Program-made: the position numbers and the translations under genes
The notes under the pieces: model-generated
Databases searched by the model: none
Told to the model about the DNA's origin: nothing
Seen by the model: only the letters and a program-made list of their open reading frames with translations
Source: an uncultured Lachnospiraceae bacterium
Lineage (GTDB): Bacteria; Bacillota; Clostridia; Lachnospirales; Lachnospiraceae
Length of the DNA: 8,079 nucleotides
Direction: 5' to 3'
Assembly (NCBI GenBank): GCA_902783295.1
Contig: CACZQT010000175.1
Coordinates: 1-8,079 of the forward strand
Shown: in pieces, positions 1-6,353 of the stretch
Layout: each line of letters starts with the position of its first letter
How positions within the stretch are numbered: the stretch's first letter is position 1

Positions 1-41
1 GCGGCAAATTGCGGCAAACCGGGGCAAAATGGAGTCACGCG

Positions 42-48
42 AAAGGAG
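42..48 (+). promoter_or_regulatory. Ribosome binding site that decides the TTG start of the phosphatase
   Basis: AAAGGAG is 8 nt before TTG at 57 and 5 nt before TTG at 54. It rules out the longer reading of the frame from 9 and favours the TTG at 57. Confidence 0.75.
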
Positions 49-56
49 AAAATTTG

Positions 57-527
57 TTGACTAGCATTCTTTTTATATGCCACGGCAACATATGCCGCAG
101 CACCTGTGCACATTATGTTTTACAGGATATGGTAAATCGGGCCGGGCTGAGTGAAGCCGTTGAGATCGATTCCGCCGCGACGAGCCGTGAAGAGATCGGG
201 AATCCAATATACCCGCCCATGGAGAGGACGCTGAAAAGCCATAACGTTCCCATCCTGAATCACCGCGCCAGGCAGCTTCGGAGAGAAGATTATGGAAAAT
301 TCGATTTTCTGATTGGCACGGACGATGAAAACCTGTATTATATGAATCGAATCTGCGGCGGGGACCCGGACGGGAAATTCAGCCTGCTGATGGATTATAC
401 GGATCGGCCGGGGACGGAGATTTCCGATCCCTGGTATACACGGGATTTCGAACGGACCTACCAGGACGTGGTGAAGGGCTGCACCGGACTGATGCAGCGC
501 CTGTTCGGAGACCGGGTGAAGAAATGA
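57..527 (+). CDS. Low-molecular-weight protein tyrosine phosphatase
   Basis: Cytoplasmic phosphatase of the LMW-PTP family, which removes phosphate from phosphotyrosine (or phosphoarginine in some Firmicutes members) by a cysteinyl-phosphate mechanism. Seen: the P-loop C8-H-G-N-I-C-R14-S15 follows the first beta strand, matching C(X)5R(S/T). The general acid is in ISDPWY near the C-terminus, with D124 followed by P125. At 156 aa the length is normal for the family. I chose TTG at 57 because AAAGGAG at 42-48 lies 8 nt upstream and the protein then begins TSILFICHGN, as in the family. The same frame stays open to 9, but that extension would encode the ribosome binding site. TTG at 54 is also possible but has only 5 nt spacing. 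The next gene starts 12 nt after the stop, so the two are probably co-transcribed. The in vivo substrate cannot be told from sequence. Confidence 0.93.
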   Translation: MTSILFICHGNICRSTCAHYVLQDMVNRAGLSEAVEIDSAATSREEIGNPIYPPMERTLKSHNVPILNHRARQLRREDYGKFDFLIGTDDENLYYMNRICGGDPDGKFSLLMDYTDRPGTEISDPWYTRDFERTYQDVVKGCTGLMQRLFGDRVKK

Positions 528-539
528 AAGGAGACACAG

Positions 540-785
540 ATGGACAAGAAGGTATATGTTACGAAAGAGATGCTGACAGGGGATGTTGTTCTGAAATATC
601 CGGAAGCAGCGATCGCTCTGATGGAGTGTGGCATGGGCTGTGTCAGCTGCCCGGCTTCTGCCGCGGAAAGCCTCTGGGATGCGGCTCTGGTGCATGGCCT
701 TGAACCTGAAGAAGTTATCAACTATGTGAATGAAAGGCTGGCAGAGCTTGGAGTGGACCCGGAGGGAGTTCAGCCGAATCTGTAA
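540..785 (+). CDS. DUF1858 redox-disulfide domain protein
   Basis: Small 81-aa cytoplasmic protein that is essentially one DUF1858 domain (the hybrid-cluster-protein-associated redox disulfide family). Seen: it begins VTKEMLTGDVVLKYPEAA and continues to C30-G-M-G-C34-V-S-C37-P-A-S. The C34-x2-C37 pair is the conserved redox pair, and C30 is an additional cysteine. The C-terminal half (GLEPEEVINYVNERLAEL) is the usual helix-loop-helix end. Family members are often fused to or located near redox enzymes; no hybrid cluster protein is visible here. The ribosome binding site AAAGGAG at 527-533 begins on the last base of the phosphatase stop, 6 nt before the ATG, so translation is probably coupled to the phosphatase. 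The exact role is unknown. Redox sensing or metal/disulfide chemistry is an inference from the cysteines. Confidence 0.9.
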   Translation: MDKKVYVTKEMLTGDVVLKYPEAAIALMECGMGCVSCPASAAESLWDAALVHGLEPEEVINYVNERLAELGVDPEGVQPNL

Positions 786-870
786 TAACAGACGGATTAC
801 AGGGACGCAGAAAGATTTCTGGCAATATTAGTTGCAGAGTTGTTCTGTTTTTCCGGAATAGGGGATTTTT

Positions 871-2505
871 ATGGGAAGGATCAGACTGCCGATACTGTTC
901 GGGCAGCATATGATGCTGCAAAGGGGGAAAACCTGGAAAATCTGCGGGACAGCCGATCCGGAAGCGAGGGAGGTCCGTGTGGAGATTTCCGGCAGGGAGA
1001 TTTTGCCGCAGGAGTCTGACGGAGGCAAGGATTCAAGTGTACCCGGTACGGTCTCTTTGCCGGTGGAACTGAAAGCTGAAATTCAGAACGGAACATTTTC
1101 TCTGGAAGTTCCGCCTCTGCCGGCTGCCCTGGAAGGCGCAGTCCGTTTTTTTGTCAATGATGACACTGAACCGGAATTCTGCTTTGAGGATGTGTGTATC
1201 GGGGACATTTGGATGGCCTGCGGGCAGTCTAACATGGAGTATTTTCTGCGCTTTGACGCAGACTGGAACCGTGTCAGAAGGCAGCCGGAAAATCCCATGA
1301 TCCGCATGTTCAATGTGCCGAGACTTGCCTTTTCCGGTCAGCAGAGAGACCTGCCGGACAGCGGATACTGGTTCCGGGAGGGAGAGGAAGCCTGGCTTTC
1401 ATTCTCGGCACCCGGTTATGCCTTTGCAAGGACGATTGCGCCTGAGCTGAATATACCTGTGGGCATTGTCGGGTGTAATTGGGGCGGGACGCCGGCCTGC
1501 GCGTGGATGGCAGAGGAATACTATGCTGAAAAACCACTGTCGGTGTTCCGGAAAGAGTATGAGGCGGAAACCGCAAAGTATACACCGTCAAAGCTCCGGG
1601 AACTCAGCGAAGAAGCGATTGCTTTCGGTGACAGCTATGAACACGACCTCCTGTGGAGAAGTGTCATGTATGGTCTGACAGAGACGGAACAGCAGCGGTG
1701 GATGCAGGAACATGCGGAAGATCCGCAGCTCCCTATGGGACCCTGGCATCATTACCGCCCTTCAGGCCTTTATCATACCATGCTCCGGAAAGCAGCGCCG
1801 TTTGGAATCCGGGGATTTCTCTGGTATCAGGGAGAATCCGATTCCGGCCATGCGGATATTTATCACCTTACTATGCAGGCACTGGTACAGTGCTTCCGGG
1901 ATACATGGGAGGATCAGGATCTTCCGTTCCTTTTTGTTCAGCTTGCGCCTTTTGGACGATGGCTGGACTGCACCGGGGAGCACTACACCGAGGTGCGGGA
2001 AGCGCAGGAAAAAGCTGCAGAGATCATCCCGAATGCCTGGATGGCATCAATTATGGATCTGGGAAGTTATGAAGATATACATCCGAAATTCAAAATGGAG
2101 GTTGGCCGCCGGCTCGGTCTACTGGCGCTGGGTCATGTATACGGAAGAACGGTGCTCTGCGATCCGCCGGCAGCGATTAAGGCGGAGATATGTCCGGGGG
2201 ATGGCCTGCTTTTGAGACTGACTTTTTCTCATGCGGAAAGTGGTCTGGTGAGCGACGGTCATCCGGAGGAAGCTTTTGAGATCACTGCTGAAGACAGGCA
2301 GCTGGCTGTCCGCAGAGCATATATCGAAGGAGAATCTCTGATTCTCGAGACAGAAAAACCTGCACATTTCTGTGCAGGTGAGAAAAAAGGAGGATCCCGG
2401 ATACAAATCCGATATGCAAAACAGGATTACTGTGAAACCCATTTGTGGAACAGCGCGGGACTGGCTGCAAAACCGTTTGAACTGGAGGTGCAGACGGAGG
2501 ATTGA
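871..2505 (+). CDS. SGNH-type sialate O-acetylesterase-like carbohydrate esterase
   Basis: 544-aa esterase of the sialate O-acetylesterase/SASA (DUF303) SGNH-hydrolase group, which removes O-acetyl groups from sugars. Seen: an N-terminal beta-sandwich signature (LPILFGQHMMLQRG, about residues 6-19). Then the nucleophile block WMACGQSNM with Ser120, the oxyanion-type block GCNWGGTPACAW at 201-212, WYQGESDSG with Glu322 at 318-326, and the catalytic-base block DLGSYEDIHP with D402 and H404. All catalytic blocks are present in order. There is no signal peptide, so it should act in the cytoplasm on imported oligosaccharides. The start follows ATAGGGG at 858-864 with 6 nt spacing. The nearby GH3 suggests acetylated xylo-oligosaccharides or another acetylated glycan as substrate; sialic acid is the family name but no sialic acid catabolic gene is seen. 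Its 3' end contains the probable terminator of the convergent araC gene. Confidence 0.88.
   Translation: MGRIRLPILFGQHMMLQRGKTWKICGTADPEAREVRVEISGREILPQESDGGKDSSVPGTVSLPVELKAEIQNGTFSLEVPPLPAALEGAVRFFVNDDTEPEFCFEDVCIGDIWMACGQSNMEYFLRFDADWNRVRRQPENPMIRMFNVPRLAFSGQQRDLPDSGYWFREGEEAWLSFSAPGYAFARTIAPELNIPVGIVGCNWGGTPACAWMAEEYYAEKPLSVFRKEYEAETAKYTPSKLRELSEEAIAFGDSYEHDLLWRSVMYGLTETEQQRWMQEHAEDPQLPMGPWHHYRPSGLYHTMLRKAAPFGIRGFLWYQGESDSGHADIYHLTMQALVQCFRDTWEDQDLPFLFVQLAPFGRWLDCTGEHYTEVREAQEKAAEIIPNAWMASIMDLGSYEDIHPKFKMEVGRRLGLLALGHVYGRTVLCDPPAAIKAEICPGDGLLLRLTFSHAESGLVSDGHPEEAFEITAEDRQLAVRRAYIEGESLILETEKPAHFCAGEKKGGSRIQIRYAKQDYCETHLWNSAGLAAKPFELEVQTED
2354..2379 (-). terminator. Rho-independent terminator of the AraC gene, inside the esterase coding sequence
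   Basis: ACCTGCACA (2358-2366) and TGTGCAGGT (2371-2379) form a perfect 9-bp stem. Read on the minus strand the loop is the stable tetraloop GAAA and the stem is followed by TTTTCTGTC, the arrangement of an intrinsic terminator. On the plus strand the bases after the stem are GAGAAAAAAG, so it has no U-tract in that direction. It lies about 145 nt past the stop codon of the minus-strand araC gene. Confidence 0.72.
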
Positions 2506-2524
2506 AATCCTGTGCCGGTTCGGC

Positions 2525-3379
2525 TTACAGATTGTACATGGCCCGGTATTCGGTGGGGGTACAGCCTTTAAGCAGCCGGAACATTCGTATAAACGCACTG
2601 AGACTGGAAAAACCTGAGGCCAGAGAGACTTCCGTAATGGAAAGCTGGGGATTGATGAGCAGGCGTTCCGCCTGCTCAATCCGCTTCTGATTCAGATATT
2701 TGTAGAAGCTGGTGTTGGCAAACTGTTTAAACAGCCTGGTAAAGTGATATTTGGAAAATCCGGCTCTGGCAGCAATCTCGTCCAGTGTGAGGGGTTCGGT
2801 ACAATGGTCGTTGATATAATTGCAGACCTCGGTGAATTTCTCCATATATTCTTTCTGCTTACTCTCATTTGCGCCGAGCAGACTGGTTTTTACGGCCTGT
2901 CCCCGGCGTATCTGAACCATCATTTCCAGTACCTTCCCGTAGACGGAAGCATCGTAGAAAACATCGCCCTGGTGGCATTCGTCTACAATTTCCAGCATCA
3001 GCTGACGGATGCGGTCGTAGGTATAGGGTGAATTCTTCGGCGTGACCAGCAGACCGGGATAGATCATGGTGAGGAGGGAATCCGTACTGCGAAGCTTTGC
3101 GACTGCATTAATCTCTGCCTGGAAAATGTAGCGCTTTCCTTTACAGGCGTCAATCGAATGCAGGGCACCGGGACAGATCAGCAGAATTTCCTGCTCCTGC
3201 ATTACGACCTGGTTTCCGCCGTACTCCAGGCTGTAGGATCCCTCTGTAGGCATGATGATCTCTACGGCAGTGTGCCAGTGCCTGGGATAAGCTTCATATT
3301 GAATATTGTCATATAGCTTTATAGATGACTCATCGTGATAAAGGACGGTTTCGTGACTTCCTTTCAGACTTTCTATCAT
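2525..3379 (-). CDS. AraC-family transcriptional regulator with cupin sensor domain
   Basis: 284-aa cytoplasmic one-component regulator. Seen: an N-terminal cupin/AraC-binding domain with HWH at 34-36 and E40 in the YPRHWHTAVEII strand, followed by the typical stretch LICPGALHSI. The last ~100 residues form a double helix-turn-helix domain: LTLDEIAARAGFSKYHFTRLFKQ is the first HTH and LSITEVSLASGFSSLSAFIRMF the second, ending with the usual CTPTEYR motif. The sensor probably binds a sugar or oligosaccharide. ATG at 3379 is preceded on the minus strand by TGAGG, 7 nt away. It is divergent from the GH3 gene and convergent with the esterase (19-bp gap), so these two enzymes are its likely targets. 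Repeated sites in the divergent intergenic region (3542-3551, 3710-3750) are candidate operators. Confidence 0.93.
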   Translation of the reverse strand: MIESLKGSHETVLYHDESSIKLYDNIQYEAYPRHWHTAVEIIMPTEGSYSLEYGGNQVVMQEQEILLICPGALHSIDACKGKRYIFQAEINAVAKLRSTDSLLTMIYPGLLVTPKNSPYTYDRIRQLMLEIVDECHQGDVFYDASVYGKVLEMMVQIRRGQAVKTSLLGANESKQKEYMEKFTEVCNYINDHCTEPLTLDEIAARAGFSKYHFTRLFKQFANTSFYKYLNQKRIEQAERLLINPQLSITEVSLASGFSSLSAFIRMFRLLKGCTPTEYRAMYNL

Positions 3380-3403
3380 GCGGATACCTCAGGCGGATCA
3401 CAA

Positions 3404-3497
3404 GCGCGCACAGAGGAAGGTGCTTCGCACCAGGCGCGCCGCGGCAAGAACGCCGGTGGCGTTCTTAAATAAGGAAGATTCTGCAGTTAAGAAACTG
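3404..3497 (-). other. Strongly structured leader of the araC transcript (compound palindromes)
   Basis: Several inverted repeats lie between araC and its probable promoter. GGTGC (3419-3423) pairs with GCACC (3427-3431) across a 3-nt loop, nested inside GCGCGC (3404-3409) pairing with GCGCGC (3434-3439). AAGAACGCC (3446-3454) pairs perfectly with GGCGTTCTT (3458-3466). CAGTT (3484-3488) pairs with AACTG (3493-3497). None is followed by a U-tract in either direction, so they do not look like terminators. The GC-rich part stands out from the AT-rich DNA to its right. It could be an RNA stability or attenuation element, or a copy of a dispersed palindromic repeat; the sequence alone does not decide. 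Confidence 0.55.
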
Positions 3498-3531
3498 TGT
3501 GTTCTGCTGCAGGGGATACTTGTTATCTATA

Positions 3532-3560
3532 TGTATATCAAAATAATTGCGTTTTGTAAA
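3532..3560 (-). promoter_or_regulatory. Sigma-A promoter of araC with embedded operator-like half-site
   Basis: On the minus strand TTTACA (3560-3555) and TATACA (3537-3532) are separated by exactly 17 bp. The TGA before the -10 gives an extended -10. Transcription would start near 3525, giving a leader of about 145 nt. The spacer contains AATAATTGCG (plus strand 3542-3551), which matches 10 of 10 bases with the upstream operator repeat at 3713-3722. Confidence 0.62.
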
Positions 3561-3709
3561 GAGGGGGGAAGTAGAGAATAAGGGAAGATGCAATGCCAAA
3601 GAGGAGAGAAATATTGCTGTTGACGTAGGATAACGACAGAAAAATGCACTTTAAACAGCAAGAAGACACGATAATATCAAAAGATAAATATAAATATAAT
3701 AATTTTGAG

Positions 3710-3750
3710 AGCAATAATTGCGAACCAAAAAGCAATAATTTGGAAGAAAG
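3710..3750 (+). promoter_or_regulatory. Tandem direct repeat, candidate AraC-family operator for the GH3 gene
   Basis: AGCAATAATT occurs at 3710-3719 and again at 3731-3740, exactly 21 bp apart start to start. Over 20 bp the two copies match at 16 positions, with consensus AGCAATAATT, two free bases, GAA, two free bases, AAA. Two head-to-tail half-sites spaced two helical turns is the geometry known for AraC araI1-I2. The downstream copy runs into where a -35 box would sit for the -10 candidate at 3768. I infer that the adjacent AraC-type regulator binds here and activates GH3. Confidence 0.55.
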
Positions 3751-3767
3751 CACGAATGATGGAATGT

Positions 3768-3773
3768 TATAGT
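3768..3773 (+). promoter_or_regulatory. Candidate -10 box of the GH3 promoter
   Basis: TATAGT has no recognisable -35 (AGAAAG at 3745-3750), as expected for an activator-dependent promoter. Alternatives nearby are the extended -10 TG-T-GATAAA at 3779-3787 and a perfect TATAAT at 3695-3700, which also lacks a -35 and would place the repeats downstream of the start site. Confidence 0.35.
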
Positions 3774-3812
3774 ACAACTGTGATAAACTGAAAAAGGTAT
3801 TCTGGGGGTCTG

Positions 3813-3840
3813 GAGACAGGAGAAGGTGGGGGCCTGTTTC
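3813..3840 (+). other. Stem-loop in the GH3 leader
   Basis: GAGACAGG (3813-3820) can pair with CCTGTTTC (3833-3840), 8 bp with one G-U, around a 12-nt purine-rich loop. It ends about 37 nt before the GH3 ribosome binding site and has no U-tract after it, so it is not a terminator. Its function is unknown. Confidence 0.3.
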
Positions 3841-3887
3841 ACGTCTTGAGCGGAAGCAGAGAAATGTATCGTGAAAGAGGAGAGAGA

Positions 3888-5975
3888 ATGAAGCGCGAAG
3901 AAGCAAGAGAACGGGCGAAAGCTCTGGTGGATTCCATGACGGCTGCGGAAGTCGTAACGCAGTTGAGGTATAATGCGCCTGCGATAGACAGGCTTGGTAT
4001 TCCTGCCTATAACTGGTGGGGAGAAGCCCTGCACGGGGTAGCCCGGGCGGGACAGGCTACGAGTTTTCCGCAGGCCATTGGTATGGCTGCTTCTTTTGAT
4101 GAAAATCTGATATCGGAAATATCCGGTGTTATTGCTGAGGAGGGCCGGGCAAAATACAATGCTTATTCGGAAGCCGGGGACAGGGATATCTATAAAGGTC
4201 TGACTTTCTGGTCGCCAAATGTGAATATCTTCCGGGATCCCCGCTGGGGCCGGGGGCAGGAGACCTATGGTGAGGATCCGTATCTGAGCGCCGCGCTGGG
4301 ATGCGCCTTCGTGAAAGGTCTCCAGGGAGATGGAGAGTATATGAAGGCGGCTGCCTGTGCCAAGCACTTTGCTGTCCATTCCGGCCCGGAAGCGATCCGG
4401 CATTCCTTCAATGCAGAAGTCAGCAGGAAGGATCTGTGGGAAACGTATCTTCCGGCTTTTGAGACGCTGGTTCAGGAAGCCGGCGTGGAAGCGGTTATGG
4501 GGGCTTATAACCGTCTGTACGGTGAACCTTGCTGCGGGAGCACGGTTCTGCAGGAGATTCTTCGCGGGCAGTGGGGATTCGAGGGACATTTCGTATCGGA
4601 CTGCTGGGCGCTGAAGGATTTCCATGAGAATCACCATGTTACGAAAACACCGGAAGAATCTGCTGCTCTGGCAATGAATACCGGCTGCGATCTGAACTGC
4701 GGAAGTACATATCTTTATCTGTACGATGCCTGGCAGCAGGGGCTGATTTCCGAAGAACGGATACGGGAAGCGGCAACGCGACTGTTTACGACACGATTCC
4801 TTCTGGGACTTTTTGATGAAACAGAATATGATGAGATTCCTTATACGGTTGTGGAATGCCCGGAGCACCTGGCACTGGCGGATAAGGCCGCAGAGGAAGC
4901 TATCGTCCTTCTGAAAAACAACGGCATACTGCCTCTCCGGAAAGAAAAGATCCGGACGCTGGGTGTGGTCGGTCCGAATGCAAACAGCCGCGAAGCCCTG
5001 GTGGGGAATTATCACGGGACTGCGACCCGGTATATTACACCGCTGGATGGTCTGCTGGATTATCTGGGGAATGATGTGCGCGTGCTCTATTCCCAGGGCT
5101 GTGATATTACGCAGAACCGGGTGGAAGCGCTGGCAGAAGAAAACGACCGGCTTTCGGAGGCGTCTATTGTAGCACAGCATTCGGATGCCGTGGTGGTGGT
5201 AACCGGCCTGAACGAAAGCCTGGAAGGCGAAGAGGGGGATACCGGAAACAGTTATGCTTCCGGCGACCGGCTGGATCTGCTGCTGCCGGCTTCCCAGAGG
5301 GAACTCCTCCGGGTACTTGCGGAAAGCGGAAAACCTGTTATTCTCTGCGTCATGTCCGGAAGTGCGATGGACGTAAGCTTTGCAGAAGAACGTTTTGACG
5401 CAGTCCTTCAGGTATGGTATCCCGGCGCTGAAGGGGGAAAGGCACTGGCGAGAATCCTGTTCGGGGAAGTTTCTCCCAGCGGGAAACTGCCCGTCACTTT
5501 TTATCATAACGAGGATCCTCTCCCGGATTTTGAAAACTATGATATGGCAGGAAGAACATACCGCTATCTGACGGCTGCTCCGCTGTATCCCTTCGGCTAT
5601 GGTCTGACGTATGGGGATGTGCAGGTGAAAAAAGCAGAACTGAAAGAAGATTTCACAGTAAAGGCAATCTGCGAGAATACCGGGAAGATGAAAACCCGCG
5701 ATGTGATCCAGGTATATGTGGACTGTGAAGATTCACCATACAAACCTCTGCATCCCAGACTTTGCGGTTTTGCAGGTACGGTTCTGGAACCGGGTGAAAC
5801 CCGGGAAGTGCTGATTCACCTGGACACGAAAACCTGTCTTGTGGTGGACTCGGATGGGAACCGGGTTTCCGGAGGAGACAGAATTACTCTTTATGTAGGA
5901 ACCGGACAGCCGGATCCGCGTACCGAGGAACTGACAGGACATAAGAGCGTGCGGATCGCTGTATCGAAAAAATGA
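3888..5975 (+). CDS. Glycoside hydrolase family 3, beta-xylosidase/beta-glucosidase type
   Basis: 695-aa cytoplasmic retaining exo-glycosidase that removes terminal sugars from oligosaccharides. Seen: an N-terminal TIM-barrel domain (about residues 30-330) with the substrate-binding KHF motif (K159, H160) and the nucleophile D238 in FVSDCWAL. Next is the C-terminal alpha/beta sandwich, with the acid/base region LEGEEGD at 445-451 (one of E446, E448 or E449). A fibronectin III-like domain follows at about 585-665. The motif ITPLDGL after GNYHGTATRY and the SDC nucleophile context favour the beta-xylosidase-like branch, but substrate is not certain from sequence. No signal peptide. The start ATG at 3888 is chosen because GAGGAG at 3877-3882 precedes it by 5 nt; an in-frame TTG at 3846 would put the ribosome binding site inside the protein. 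Expression is probably controlled by the divergent AraC regulator, and a strong terminator follows. Confidence 0.93.
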   Translation: MKREEARERAKALVDSMTAAEVVTQLRYNAPAIDRLGIPAYNWWGEALHGVARAGQATSFPQAIGMAASFDENLISEISGVIAEEGRAKYNAYSEAGDRDIYKGLTFWSPNVNIFRDPRWGRGQETYGEDPYLSAALGCAFVKGLQGDGEYMKAAACAKHFAVHSGPEAIRHSFNAEVSRKDLWETYLPAFETLVQEAGVEAVMGAYNRLYGEPCCGSTVLQEILRGQWGFEGHFVSDCWALKDFHENHHVTKTPEESAALAMNTGCDLNCGSTYLYLYDAWQQGLISEERIREAATRLFTTRFLLGLFDETEYDEIPYTVVECPEHLALADKAAEEAIVLLKNNGILPLRKEKIRTLGVVGPNANSREALVGNYHGTATRYITPLDGLLDYLGNDVRVLYSQGCDITQNRVEALAEENDRLSEASIVAQHSDAVVVVTGLNESLEGEEGDTGNSYASGDRLDLLLPASQRELLRVLAESGKPVILCVMSGSAMDVSFAEERFDAVLQVWYPGAEGGKALARILFGEVSPSGKLPVTFYHNEDPLPDFENYDMAGRTYRYLTAAPLYPFGYGLTYGDVQVKKAELKEDFTVKAICENTGKMKTRDVIQVYVDCEDSPYKPLHPRLCGFAGTVLEPGETREVLIHLDTKTCLVVDSDGNRVSGGDRITLYVGTGQPDPRTEELTGHKSVRIAVSKK

Positions 5976-6015
5976 CAGGACAAAAGAATATATTCTGAAT
6001 AGGTATCGGAAACAG

Positions 6016-6060
6016 AACAGCCGGGCAGGACAGCAGAAATGCACCCTGCCCGGCTGTTTT
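6016..6060 (+). terminator. Rho-independent terminator after the GH3 gene
   Basis: AACAGCCGGGCAGG (6016-6029) pairs perfectly over 14 bp with CCTGCCCGGCTGTT (6045-6058) around a 15-nt loop, followed by TTTT to 6060. It is 40 bp past the GH3 stop. The minus-strand side lacks a clear U-tract, so it mainly serves GH3. Confidence 0.85.
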
Positions 6061-6353
6061 GCAGCCCCTTCCAACGGAACCGTCGGGTTTTCAGAGTACA
6101 ATACTGCCGGACTGGAATTTGCCCTGAAAAAAACTCAATAACATTTTACGCTTTGCCTTGTAACCTTCCTTGCTTTTCCGGTACTTGTTGTTCAGAGAGG
6201 GAGATAAAAGACCTTCCTGAACCGAAGTCGGACATAGGGACAGAAGACTGTTCGACGTCTCCGGAATCACATAAGCAGGTAAATGAATCCTCTGCCTGCG
6301 CAGCGGAAAACAAGTACGAGGCAAAGCACTTTACATAAACAGGAGGGAACGAT
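6061..6353. other. Intergenic region upstream of the lipoprotein gene
   Basis: No convincing gene is seen here. A plus-strand frame through 6039-6338 crosses the GH3 terminator, has no ribosome binding site and shows no family resemblance. I could not find a promoter with acceptable -35/-10 spacing. A weak inverted repeat GCAGG (6275-6279) / CCTGC (6295-6299) is present. The only clear signal is the ribosome binding site AGGAGGG at 6341-6347. Confidence 0.5.

Noticed and set aside
9..56. Longer N-terminus of the phosphatase from TTG at 9
   Set aside because: The extension would translate the AAAGGAG ribosome binding site and the 10-bp repeats; the family N-terminus begins right after TTG 57.
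835..852. CAGA/TCTG mini-hairpin followed by TTTTT, as a terminator after the DUF1858 gene
   Set aside because: The stem is only 4 bp and AT/GC mixed, too weak to call. No better terminator or promoter was found in 786-870, so readthrough into the esterase remains possible.
2358..2379. Hairpin in the esterase 3' end as a plus-strand terminator or frameshift signal
   Set aside because: The plus-strand side is followed by A-rich, not T-rich, sequence and the reading frame continues normally to the stop at 2505.
3378..3581. Plus-strand 67-codon frame in the araC-GH3 intergenic region
   Set aside because: It overlaps the araC start, palindromes and the araC promoter, with no ribosome binding site. 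It is better explained as the araC leader.
3620..3625. TTGACG as a -35 box for GH3
   Set aside because: No -10-like hexamer lies 16-18 bp downstream (AATGCA at 17 bp).
3651..5507. Long open frame (618 codons) on the minus strand, antisense to the GH3 gene
   Set aside because: It is fully opposite a well-supported GH3 gene, has no family motifs and no ribosome binding site, and its composition fits a codon-bias shadow.
6039..6338. Plus-strand 99-codon frame after GH3
   Set aside because: It starts inside the GH3 terminator hairpin, lacks a ribosome binding site and has no recognisable protein features.
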